From assembly GCA_902826615.1 (NCBI GenBank), contig CADEFN010000003.1, positions 310,001 through 374,000 on the forward strand: a stretch of 64,000 nt of DNA, given 5' to 3'. The stretch is from an uncultured Gemmatimonadota bacterium. Its GTDB lineage: Bacteria; Gemmatimonadota; Gemmatimonadetes; Gemmatimonadales; Gemmatimonadaceae. The notes below the pieces were generated by a model. The model saw nothing but the letters and a program-made list of their open reading frames with translations. It made no database searches and had not been told where the DNA came from. Of this stretch, positions 28,284-35,940 are shown piece by piece (the first letter of the stretch is position 1; each line of letters opens with the position of its first letter). Both the position numbers and the translations under genes were made by a program.

Positions 28284-28742
28284 TCACCGTGCGCCCATAG
28301 CCGCCGCTATGAGCTCTGCTTTGGCACGTACAAGACCTGCCGATTTCCCTGACTCGATAAGCGTCTTCAAGTCGCACAGGACTATAGAGAAACCTTCGGT
28401 TGTGTTCACAATCTGTTCGACTAAGTCGTCACCTGCGGAGCCTTGTGCCTCCACTGCAACTTTTGTCTTGCCGTCCGAATGCGCGGAGAACGTAAGTCGG
28501 GTGTTCGAGCCGTCAGACCAGTTGAATGCGATTACTGCTCCGGGTTCAAACTCTGTAACCGTGATCGTGTCTGCTACGCCCGGCACCATGAAGCGCCAAG
28601 TGACCTTGGCGGCCCTTGAGAGATGTCCGCTTGCTGCGCTAAGCCAGAACTGCGTGATCCTGTCTGGATGGGCGAACGCATCGAATGCGACGCTGGGTTG
28701 GCAGGTGATAAGTTGCGAAACCTTCACGACGAAGTTGGTCAT
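28284..28742 (-). CDS. SRPBCC (AHSA1-like) domain protein in a gene cassette
   Basis: 152 residues. The START/AHSA1-like fold is suggested by ITCQPSVAFDAFAHPDRITQ at the start, then FEPGAVIAFNWSDGS, LTFSAHSDGKTKVAVEAQGS and a long C-terminal helix. Such domains bind hydrophobic ligands or act as stress-related cochaperones. Third codon positions are visibly less GC-rich than in neighbouring genes (many GCA, ACA, CTT, GTA, ATA codons), a sign of transfer. The ATG is 46 bp from a GTTAGGC core box upstream and the stop is followed by attC-like sequence, so it fits a mobile cassette gene. Confidence 0.75.
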   Translation of the reverse strand: MTNFVVKVSQLITCQPSVAFDAFAHPDRITQFWLSAASGHLSRAAKVTWRFMVPGVADTITVTEFEPGAVIAFNWSDGSNTRLTFSAHSDGKTKVAVEAQGSAGDDLVEQIVNTTEGFSIVLCDLKTLIESGKSAGLVRAKAELIAAAMGAR

Positions 28743-28788
28743 ATCGGGACTCCAAGACGTTGCCGGTGCGCGGAGGGTCTTCGGTGCT

Positions 28789-28879
28789 GCCTAACGACCT
28801 GTGTTCAGCAGCGTGGCTCTATCATAAGATGGCGGCGTGGCCGCCTTCAAGACCGCCACGACTGCTGCAACACATTGAT
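28789..28879 (-). other. attC-like site, split by the insertion sequence (left part)
   Basis: GCCTAAC (28789-28795) is followed by an arm TGTTCAGCAGCGTGGC that pairs with GCCACGACTGCTGCAACA near 28855-28873, with two extra bases on one side. The distal core box is missing here. It appears beyond the insertion sequence as GTTATGC (30192-30198). Joined, the site would be a complete attC of about 100 bp. It follows the lipoprotein gene at 30224-30667 in the minus-strand reading. Confidence 0.7.
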
Positions 28880-28937
28880 ATTCCCAACGAGGCCTAACGA
28901 TGACAGCTTCGACGTCCCTCGCATGGGAGCGTGTTTC

Positions 28938-29984
28938 ATGTTGTACTCCGGGATCGACCTGCACAAGCGGACCGTCGCCATCCATACCCTGGACGAGGCC
29001 GGCACCGTCGTGCGGCAAGCTGACCTCCCGACGGAGCGGGCGGTGATCACCGCCTACTTCGCCACCCTCCCCGGCCCGCATCAAGCCGTCGTCGAGTGCA
29101 CCGGCATGTGGTACTGGCTCCGCGACCTCCTCGTGCCCCTGGGGATTGACCTGCGGCTCGGCCACGCCAAGTATCTCAAGGCCATCAGCTACGCCAAGGT
29201 GAAGACCGATGCGGTCGATGCGGCCACGCTGGCCCAGCTCCTCCGCGTCCAGCTCGTCCCGGAGGCGCACATGATCAGCGACGCGCATCGCGAGATCCGC
29301 GATGTGCTCCGGGCGCGCTTGCTGCTGGTGGGCCGGACGCTGCGGTGTCAGCGCAGCATCGGCGCGCTCCTCGAGAAGTACAACGTCACCACGCCCGCCC
29401 AGCTGCCGGACCTCCCCCGCCTGCAGGCCGACCTGCACGCCGCCCAGGGGACACTGCTCAAGACCCACGTGCGCCGACTGGAGCACGAGCTGCGCGATCG
29501 CGTGCTGGCCACCCCCGCAGCGCAGCGGTTGGTGTGGGTGCCCGGGATCGGGAAAATGGTCGCCTACACGCTCCTGCTGGAGATTGATGACATTCACCGC
29601 TTCCCGTCGGTCCGGCACTTTCACTCCTACTGCCGGCTGGTGCCAGGGTCGGCGAACTCGGGTGGGAAGACCAAACACAAACGCTCGCGGGACGGCAACC
29701 GCTACCTCAAAATGGCGTTTCACTTCGCCGCCATTCGGGCCATCCAGTACGTCCCGGAGATCCGGGCGGAGTTTCAGCGTCTGCAGCGCCGCAAAGGGAA
29801 ACCCATCGCGCGGGCGCTCATCGCCAAAGAGCTCGCGACGATCGTCTACGCCATGCTCACCAAGGAGACGGCCTTCAATGGACACTTCCGTGGACACCAC
29901 CTAACGCGCACCAAGCGATGCACGTGGCCCCGACTGGCAAGCCCGCCCGGCATAACTGATGCCTCCGAGGCGCCTCCACATTGA
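28938..29984 (+). CDS. IS110/IS1111-family transposase (DEDD)
   Basis: 348 residues from the ATG at 28938. The N-terminal DEDD (RuvC-like) domain starts MLYSGIDLHKRTVAIHTLDE with the first Asp, then VVECTGMWYWL with a Glu and KTDAVDAATLAQLL with the paired Asp residues. A coiled central part leads to the C-terminal Transposase_20 domain: LVWVPGIGKMVAYTLLLEID, SYCRLVPGSANSGGKTKH (with the conserved Ser) and GNRYLKMAFHFAA. It is intact, with no frameshift. The last ~17 codons overlap the putative guide part of the right-end RNA, so the natural C-terminus may vary with the guide. Confidence 0.93.
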   Translation: MLYSGIDLHKRTVAIHTLDEAGTVVRQADLPTERAVITAYFATLPGPHQAVVECTGMWYWLRDLLVPLGIDLRLGHAKYLKAISYAKVKTDAVDAATLAQLLRVQLVPEAHMISDAHREIRDVLRARLLLVGRTLRCQRSIGALLEKYNVTTPAQLPDLPRLQADLHAAQGTLLKTHVRRLEHELRDRVLATPAAQRLVWVPGIGKMVAYTLLLEIDDIHRFPSVRHFHSYCRLVPGSANSGGKTKHKRSRDGNRYLKMAFHFAAIRAIQYVPEIRAEFQRLQRRKGKPIARALIAKELATIVYAMLTKETAFNGHFRGHHLTRTKRCTWPRLASPPGITDASEAPPH

Positions 29985-30175
29985 TTGGGAAGCCAGCCGG
30001 TGCGTCGACCGTGAACATCTGAGCCCACTCGGCTCGCAGGACTGTGTGACCGCCACGCGCCGCGTGGATGGTCGATGCGATGCATGCGCGACGTCCGCCA
30101 ACGTGCTGTACGGCCGGATCACCTAAGGGAGCGACGCTTCGCCACTCCCCGGGGTGCGCTACGCGCTCTTGACAG
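29940..30175 (+). ncRNA. Putative seekRNA/bridge RNA of the IS1111 element
   Basis: The right end of IS1111-group elements encodes the RNA that selects the target. Here CGGCATAAC (29948-29956) is the reverse complement of the right flank GTTATGCCG (30192-30200), and CACATTGAT (29977-29985) is identical to the left flank (28871-28879). The two 9-mers are separated by a small hairpin GCCTC/GAGGC, the expected layout of a target-binding loop. Further hairpins follow (CCACGC/GCGTGG near 30050; GGGAG/CTCCC near 30127-30150). RNA ends and the donor-binding loop could not be set. Confidence 0.6.
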
Positions 30176-30223
30176 AAGCCTCGTTAGGACTGTTATGCCG
30201 CGCTTTCGCGCAGCCTTCAGGGT

Positions 30224-30667
30224 TCATCCGAGGCGCGTCAGAACGACGTGCGTGCGCGAGCCACCGGCGTTGTACGATGGACATCCTCCCTCGAACCGAG
30301 AGTAACGAGCCTCCGTCGTGACCTCCTTGGCCACGTAGCCGGCCGCTGTCGCACGAAAGGTATAGCGCCCTTCGGAGGTGCCGAAGCCGCAGGACACCGT
30401 ACACACCAGCGTGTCCCCGACTATGCGGGCGCCGAAGGATGGGGCGAGAAGGTTGGCGGGCGACACGCCTTGGTCTCCGACGGTGATCTCGGTTAGAAAG
30501 AGGACGCCAATTCGCGATCCACTCGCGGCGTCGGCAGCCGAGGCGATGACCGGGATGGGATCACGATAGGTGTGCTCACATCCTCCGGCGCCAAGAGCCG
30601 AACACCCGACGCCGAAAAGCAATACGGGCGCGAGGTGTCCTGCGAGTTCCCTGATGGTGCGCGTCAC
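30224..30667 (-). CDS. Hypothetical lipoprotein, possible cassette gene
   Basis: 147 residues from a GTG at 30667. The N-terminus has a hydrophobic stretch with cysteine (HLAPVLLFGVGCSALG) that may be a lipobox. The remainder reads as a beta-sandwich: GSRIGVLFLTEITVGD, GDTLVCTVSCGFGTSEGRY, TFRATAAGYVAKEVTTEARY, with four cysteines. It resembles carboxypeptidase-regulatory or Ig-like domains found in lipoproteins. The stop lies 26 nt before the GTTATGC box of the interrupted attC, so it can be read as the gene of that cassette, although no upstream core box was found before the WYL gene. Confidence 0.6.
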   Translation of the reverse strand: MTRTIRELAGHLAPVLLFGVGCSALGAGGCEHTYRDPIPVIASAADAASGSRIGVLFLTEITVGDQGVSPANLLAPSFGARIVGDTLVCTVSCGFGTSEGRYTFRATAAGYVAKEVTTEARYSRFEGGCPSYNAGGSRTHVVLTRLG

Positions 30668-30830
30668 GATAGGGAGACCCGGCGTCCAGGAGCGAGGTCA
30701 CGCTTCTCTCGGCCGGAGACTCCACGGCACCGAGGGTCGCTCTGCGCCTGCCCTTTTTTGCGTTTGGGCGGGTCGCTCGCCACGCAGTGGAGACGCGCGA
30801 AGTTCGAGGCGCTGATCGGTTCCAGAACCC

Positions 30831-31814
30831 CTACTCGGTTGCGGTCACTGAGTTGCGGGCAGCGAGTTTCGCAAACGCGTCCCTGAGTTCTGGAGGGTGA
30901 AGTATTTCGACATCGGTATCGAAGAGGTTGAGGGTTGCGGCGAGGGAGACCCAGGACCACGAACCGACTTCGAGACTGCATCGCTCGGGCCCGAGTTCTT
31001 CGACGATGCCGTCTCGGACGAACGGGAGGACGTAGCTCGCTGGTCGGTGCAGGATCACCTTGCCGACGCACGGCCAGGTATTGGTAGCGTCAGAGCCTTT
31101 GAAGCGGGCCGACACGTATTCCGCGACGTTGCCGCCCGGTATCTCACGAGGCGCGAAGCGGCCTCCGGTCGGCGTTCGCGGTGTGATGCGATCGGCACGG
31201 AAGAGTCGCCATTCGTCGCGCTCGAGGTCCCAGGCGACGAGATACCAGCGGCCGTGGGAAGTCACGACGTAGTGCGGTTCGACCCTCCGAGGTGGAAGGC
31301 GCTCGGCGGCGCCGGGGCGCCCACTAGCATAGTCGAACCGCAGCACCTCGTGAGCGCGGGCCGCGGCAGACAGGGTGAGCAGCACGCTGGGTGACACGGA
31401 GTCGGGTGCTGCGTCACCGGGGCGCTTGGGGATGGTGGTGAATTCCAGCGCGTTCAGTCGGTGACGAAGCCGTGATGGTACCAGTTGACTCACGGTAGTT
31501 AGGGCACGCAATGCGGCTTCCTGGAGTCCGCCCGCAGTGACGGTCGCGGCTTGCAAGGCGACGGCGAGAGCGATGACCTGGTCATCGTCGAAGAGGAAGG
31601 GTGGGAGCTCCCTGCCCGCACTGAGGCGGTAGCCCCCCTCCGGTCCCATCGTGGCCTCGATGCGGTAACCCATCTCGCGAAGCCGATCGATGTCACGACG
31701 CACCGTGCGACGACTGATCTCCAGCCTCGCGGCGAGCAAGGTGCCGGGCCAGTCCCGCCGGGTTTGCAGCAACGACAGGAGTCTCAGGAGTCGTGAAGTG
31801 GCCGTCGTGGTCAT
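30831..31814 (-). CDS. WYL-domain transcriptional regulator (HTH_11/YafY type)
   Basis: 327 residues. The N-terminal helix-turn-helix (TLLAARLEISRRTVRRDIDR) is of DeoR/HTH_11 type. The middle holds a WYL domain with GRWYLVAWDLERDEWRLFR followed by the DRI signature, and the C-terminus has a WCX-like extension. WYL domains sense ligands, possibly nucleotides or nucleic acids. The gene is divergent from a VOC-family gene 100 bp away, a frequent arrangement in which the regulator controls that gene. Confidence 0.9.
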   Translation of the reverse strand: MTTTATSRLLRLLSLLQTRRDWPGTLLAARLEISRRTVRRDIDRLREMGYRIEATMGPEGGYRLSAGRELPPFLFDDDQVIALAVALQAATVTAGGLQEAALRALTTVSQLVPSRLRHRLNALEFTTIPKRPGDAAPDSVSPSVLLTLSAAARAHEVLRFDYASGRPGAAERLPPRRVEPHYVVTSHGRWYLVAWDLERDEWRLFRADRITPRTPTGGRFAPREIPGGNVAEYVSARFKGSDATNTWPCVGKVILHRPASYVLPFVRDGIVEELGPERCSLEVGSWSWVSLAATLNLFDTDVEILHPPELRDAFAKLAARNSVTATE

Positions 31815-31914
31815 CCCGGAGAATAGTCCGGAAGTAGGACAAGAACAGACCTATATGCCTGCTATGCTGGATCTTGTCGGGATAGGCCCGGCGAATCTCT
31901 CACCAGGAGCAGAC

Positions 31915-32379
31915 ATGAGCCTCAAGACCACCCCCCATCTCAACTTCCGTGGCGATGCCCGCGCGGCGCTGCAGTTCTACGAGTCCGTCTTCGGGGGACA
32001 GGCTTTCATAAGAACCTACGGAGATTTGGGCATGCCGAAGGATGCGCCGGGTGCCGACAATGTCGTGTTCGGCCAGGTGGCGACAGCGGACGGCTTCCGT
32101 GTGCTGGCGTACGACATTCCTGGCGAGTCAGGCGGCTCGACCCACAACGCGGGTGCGACGCGCCGGGAGAACGGCCTAACGATCACCGACCAGCGGTTTT
32201 TTGTCGCCATCGAAGGCGACACCTTCGACGAGGTGAAGGGCTACTGGGAGAAACTCTCGGCCGGTGCATCGATCGTGGAACCGTTCGCGGCATCCGCATG
32301 GAGCGCGGGCTTCGGCATGGTCACCGATGAGTTCGGTGTGACGTGGATCCTCAGCGTGGCAGCGCCCGCTGCGAAATAG
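31915..32379 (+). CDS. VOC-family protein (PhnB/glyoxalase-like)
   Basis: 154 residues from the ATG at 31915, preceded by a good AGGAG 7 bases upstream. PhnB-type vicinal oxygen chelate fold: HLNFRGDARAALQFYESVFG at the start, GFRVLAYDIPGE, FFVAIEGDTFDEVKGYWEKL and the closing FGMVTDEFGVTWILS. Proteins of this kind are usually annotated 3-demethylubiquinone methyltransferase-like or glyoxalase-like, but they lack proven activity. Likely regulated by the divergent WYL gene. Confidence 0.85.
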   Translation: MSLKTTPHLNFRGDARAALQFYESVFGGQAFIRTYGDLGMPKDAPGADNVVFGQVATADGFRVLAYDIPGESGGSTHNAGATRRENGLTITDQRFFVAIEGDTFDEVKGYWEKLSAGASIVEPFAASAWSAGFGMVTDEFGVTWILSVAAPAAK

Positions 32380-32734
32380 CCTGCTGTTTCATCGCGAGAC
32401 GCATAGCAGCGGTGTCCTCCTTCGCGCACTCTCGGTCAAGTCGCTCGGCGACAGGATGGTCTTCGGCCAGAAGTAAGAATGACCTGAGAGCGCCAGTCGG
32501 GGTTGAGGGAGGCAGCTTTGACCTATCAAGCGGCAAGTGTATGGTGGTCGGCGGCTTGGGGCGCGTCGGCCGCCGCCCCCCTCCCCCCCCCAACGCCGTT
32601 CCGACCGCGATTCGGAATCCCCCGAGGTCCGTTGGTCGTCCATAAAGGCGGGTTCAAAACCCCCCGGTAGAGATTACCCTTCGCCCTGTACCCGGACACG
32701 CCGGGCGGCCTGTTTTTTGCCCCTCGATCTCGAA
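32380..32734 (+). other. Intergenic region upstream of cysD
   Basis: 355 bp without a convincing gene. It contains a C-rich tract near 32571-32592 and, close to cysD, a short hairpin CCCGG/CCGGG (about 32692-32706) followed by a run of six Ts at about 32713. That could be a weak attenuator. I see no known riboswitch pattern for sulfur control. Confidence 0.4.
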
Positions 32735-33640
32735 ATGCACTCGTACCGACTCACGCACCTCAAGGAACTCGAAAGCGAGAGTATCCATATCCTGCGCGAA
32801 GTGGCCGCGCAGTTCGAGCGACCCGTCCTCCTCTTCAGCGGCGGCAAGGACAGCATTATCTGCTTCCACCTGGCCCGGAAGGCGTTTTTCCCGGCCAAAG
32901 TGCCCTTCCCCCTCATGCACGTGGACACGGGGCACAACTTCGAGGAAACGATGACCTTCCGCGACGACCTGGTGCGGGAGCATGGGGTGCAGCTCCTCGT
33001 CGGCAGTGTGCAGGAGAGCATCGACACGGGCCGCGTGCGCGAGGAAACGGGGTACTACGCGAGCCGCAACATCCTGCAGACCGTCACCCTCCTCGACACC
33101 ATCGAGAAGTACAAGGTCGACTGTGCCATCGGCGGCGGGCGTCGCGACGAAGAAAAAGCGCGTGCCAAGGAGCGCGTCTTCAGCCATCGCGATGAGTTCG
33201 GCCAGTGGGATCCCAAGAACCAGCGGCCGGAGCTCTGGAACATCTACAACGGGAAGAAGCGCCCGGGTGAACACTTCCGCGCCTTCCCCATCAGCAACTG
33301 GACCGAGATGGATGTGTGGCAGTACATCCTGCTCGAGCAGATCCCCATCCCCAGCATCTACTTCAGCCACGAGCGTGAGGTCTTCGACCGGGATGGCGTG
33401 TTGTACGCCAACTCGTCGTTCATGCGCCGCAAGCCGGAAGAGACCCCGTACGCCAAGTCGGTGCGTTTTCGCACCATTGGCGACATGACCTGCACCGGCG
33501 CGGTCGACTCACCGGCGAGCACCCTCGAGGAGATCATCGCCGAAGTGGCCGCCTCACGAGTGACCGAACGCGGCAGCCGGCAGGATGACAAACGAAGTGA
33601 AGCGGCCATGGAAGACCGCAAGAAGGAAGGCTACTTCTGA
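32735..33640 (+). CDS. cysD: Sulfate adenylyltransferase subunit 2
   Basis: 301 residues from the ATG at 32735; upstream in-frame sequence is low-complexity and not family-like. The PP-loop SGGKDSIICFHLARKAF, the block MHVDTGHNFEETMTFRD, and GRRDEEKARAKERVFSHRD are all conserved in CysD. With CysN it makes adenosine 5'-phosphosulfate from ATP and sulfate, the first step of assimilatory sulfate activation. cysN follows after 51 bp. No cysC or cysH is in the window. Confidence 0.96.
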   Translation: MHSYRLTHLKELESESIHILREVAAQFERPVLLFSGGKDSIICFHLARKAFFPAKVPFPLMHVDTGHNFEETMTFRDDLVREHGVQLLVGSVQESIDTGRVREETGYYASRNILQTVTLLDTIEKYKVDCAIGGGRRDEEKARAKERVFSHRDEFGQWDPKNQRPELWNIYNGKKRPGEHFRAFPISNWTEMDVWQYILLEQIPIPSIYFSHEREVFDRDGVLYANSSFMRRKPEETPYAKSVRFRTIGDMTCTGAVDSPASTLEEIIAEVAASRVTERGSRQDDKRSEAAMEDRKKEGYF

Positions 33641-33691
33641 GCGGCTCTCCCGCGCGCTACCGGCCACATCACCCACTGACCTGATTGCGGA

Positions 33692-34960
33692 ATGAGCTCG
33701 ACTGACGGCTACCTGGACATGGACCTCCTGCGCTTCACCACCGCGGGAAGTGTCGACGATGGCAAAAGCACCCTGATCGGGCGGCTGCTGTACGACGCCA
33801 AGCAGATCTTCGAAGACCAGATGGAGGCCGTGGCGCGTGCGTCTGCCAAGCGTGGCAGCGGCGAACTGGACCTCTCGCTGCTCGCCGACGGACTGCGCGC
33901 CGAGCGCGAACAGGGGATCACGATCGACGTGGCCTACAGATACTTTGCCACTCCGCGCCGCAAGTTCATCATTGCCGATACGCCGGGACACATCCAGTAC
34001 ACCCGAAACATGGTGACCGGGGCCAGCACGGCCAACCTCGCCATCATCCTGGTGGACGCCCGCAAGGGAATTCTGGAGCAGACCTGCCGCCACACCTTCA
34101 TCGCCTCCCTGCTCGGCATTCCGCACATCGTGTTCTGCATCAACAAGATGGACCTCGTGAACTACGACGAGGCCGTCTTTGTGCAGCTGCAGCGCGACCT
34201 GGAGTCGTTCAGCTCTAGGCTCGAAGTGCAGGACATCCGCTTCGTGCCCATCAGTGCGCTCAAGGGCGACAACGTGGTGGACCGCAGCACCAACATGCCG
34301 TGGTACGAGGGGCCCACGCTGATGTATCTGCTGGAGAACATCCACATCGCGAGTGACCTCAACTACATCGACCGGCGCTTCCCGGTGCAATTCGTCATCA
34401 GACCGATGACCGACGAGTGGCACGACTTCCGGGGCTTTGCCGGCCGCGTGGCCGGGGGCGTCTTCCGCAAGGGAGACCCGGTGCAAGTACTCCCCTCGGG
34501 TTTCCAGAGCACGATCAAGAGCATTCACATCGGCGAGCGCGAGGCCGAGGAGTGTTTCGCGCCGCAGAGCGCGGTGATCACGCTCCAGGACGAGATCGAC
34601 ATCAGCCGCGGGGACATGCTGGTGGGCACCAACAACCTGCCGCAAAGCGCGCAGGATCTGGACGTGATGTTGTGCTGGTTCAACGAGCGACCGCTGCAGC
34701 CCGGCGGCAAGTACGGCATCAAGCACACCTCTCGCGACGCGCGCTGCCTTGTGAAAGAGGTGAAGTACAAGGTGGACATCAACACGCTGCGAAAGGCCGA
34801 GGGCGACAACAACATCCGCATGAACGACATCGGGCGGGTGCAGCTGCGCACCACGGTGCCGTTGCAGTTTGATTCCTATAGCCGCAACCGGTACACGGGG
34901 AGCGTGATCCTGATCGACGAGGGGACAAACGAGACGGTGGCGGCAGGAATGATCGTGTAG
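33692..34960 (+). CDS. cysN: Sulfate adenylyltransferase subunit 1 (GTPase)
   Basis: 422 residues. G-protein motifs: G1 GSVDDGKST, G2 region EREQGITIDVAYRYF, G3 DTPGH, G4 NKMD, G5 ISALKG. The C-terminal beta-barrel domains follow. GTP hydrolysis drives APS formation by CysD. The length shows there is no fused CysC kinase domain, unlike many CysNC proteins. Paired with cysD. Confidence 0.96.
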   Translation: MSSTDGYLDMDLLRFTTAGSVDDGKSTLIGRLLYDAKQIFEDQMEAVARASAKRGSGELDLSLLADGLRAEREQGITIDVAYRYFATPRRKFIIADTPGHIQYTRNMVTGASTANLAIILVDARKGILEQTCRHTFIASLLGIPHIVFCINKMDLVNYDEAVFVQLQRDLESFSSRLEVQDIRFVPISALKGDNVVDRSTNMPWYEGPTLMYLLENIHIASDLNYIDRRFPVQFVIRPMTDEWHDFRGFAGRVAGGVFRKGDPVQVLPSGFQSTIKSIHIGEREAEECFAPQSAVITLQDEIDISRGDMLVGTNNLPQSAQDLDVMLCWFNERPLQPGGKYGIKHTSRDARCLVKEVKYKVDINTLRKAEGDNNIRMNDIGRVQLRTTVPLQFDSYSRNRYTGSVILIDEGTNETVAAGMIV

Positions 34961-35195
34961 TCGGAGCGCCAGCACGGGGTGACCCGACACAGGGTCGTGA
35001 CAGTATCCTCATCCCCATCTGCTCCCAGTCAGGAGCTCGACCTACCCAGCGCTCCGATGCCCAGGTGGCGCTCCAGCGAAGGCGGGCTCTTTAGACCCTG
35101 AGGTCTGATGCCGGGTGGTCCGGTGGTCGGCCACGTTGTATGACCTCAATGGCTCCGTGATCAGGGACCGAGGACTCGGCGGGAGTCCTCGTGAC

Positions 35196-35888
35196 ATGTT
35201 TACCGGATTTCACCCAACTCGTGTTGGCGCCTTCCTCGCGCCACTAGTCATCCTGATCGCGGCAACCGCGAGCTCAGCGGCTGCACAGCCTGACGGCTGG
35301 CGGTTCGGCCTCGTCGCAGGCGCACATCGCTCAATTCCGCCGCGATCCGCCGAACTCGCGGTACCGAATCGGCTGGAACTTGGCGCCTCGGCGCTTCGCA
35401 TGGTGAGCCGTCACGTGGGACTCCGCGTGGAGCTTACCGGAACGAGACGCAGCACCTCCTGGAGATTCTCCTACCCTGACTACTTCTCGGTAACAACCAT
35501 CGGTCAGGCGGTCGTGAACATCCCACTCCAACTGCATTACGAGGTTGGGGCGACGGATAAACGGCAGGTCGCCATCCACATCGGACCACAGCTGGGAGTC
35601 CCCATCGGTCGGTGCGCCTTCTCACTCAGGGGCGTCAGCGGGTTCGTGGGCGAGCTGCCTGCCGTCTTCGACCGCTGCTCCCGGCAGGGTGCTGGCACGA
35701 AGCTCGACCTCGCCGGCCAGGTCGGGGTGCTGGCGTTCGTTCCCGTAACCCGCGCGCGGATTGGCCTCGGGGTGCGCCTGACCGACGGCCTGACTCCCTG
35801 GGTGCCGGGCGGACACCGGCAAACCCGTCACCGGGGAGTGAGCATCGTTGGCGCGGTGGAGGCGCGTCGGGCTCGCGGCGGGACCTGA
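35196..35888 (+). CDS. Outer-membrane beta-barrel protein, PorT/OmpW-like
   Basis: 230 residues from the ATG at 35196. A signal peptide (APLVILIAATASSAAAQ) precedes a barrel of short strands: WRFGLVAGAHRSIPP, LELGASALRMVSRHVGLRVE, YFSVTTIGQAVVNIPLQLHY, VAIHIGPQLGVPIG, RARIGLGVRLTDGLTPW. The pattern of a baseline strand followed by VNIPLQLHYEVG is typical of PorT-like outer-membrane domains. An upstream in-frame ATG would add 27 residues without a signal. No partner is evident. Confidence 0.7.
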   Translation: MFTGFHPTRVGAFLAPLVILIAATASSAAAQPDGWRFGLVAGAHRSIPPRSAELAVPNRLELGASALRMVSRHVGLRVELTGTRRSTSWRFSYPDYFSVTTIGQAVVNIPLQLHYEVGATDKRQVAIHIGPQLGVPIGRCAFSLRGVSGFVGELPAVFDRCSRQGAGTKLDLAGQVGVLAFVPVTRARIGLGVRLTDGLTPWVPGGHRQTRHRGVSIVGAVEARRARGGT

Positions 35889-35940
35889 GTCGCAGGCGAG
35901 ATATCGGACATAGGACCATCGGCGCGAAACGCACCAGGGC

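Larger units (their letters stand above)
28880..30191 (+). mobile_element. IS110-superfamily insertion sequence, IS1111 group
   Basis: About 1.31 kb. Subterminal inverted repeats CCCAACGAGGC (28883-28893) and GCCTCGTTAGG (30178-30188) match at 10 of 11 positions. A 58-bp left end, one transposase gene and a ~200-bp non-coding right end follow the IS1111 plan, as opposed to IS110 proper, which lacks inverted repeats and has a long left end. It lies inside an attC-like site, as known for the IS1111-attC group. Exact ends are uncertain by up to 3 bp at each side. No target duplication is expected or seen. Confidence 0.8.

Noticed and set aside
28069-28377. A 102-residue minus-strand reading frame overlapping the SRPBCC gene
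   Set aside because: Its text (IPNHALEG) comes from reading through an attC-like box and it overlaps a better supported gene.
32560-32720. Sulfur-responsive riboswitch upstream of cysD
   Set aside because: Only a short hairpin and a T-run were seen; no conserved riboswitch core could be recognised.
33554-34990. A 478-residue minus-strand reading frame opposite cysN
   Set aside because: Shadow of cysN, which has all five GTPase motifs.
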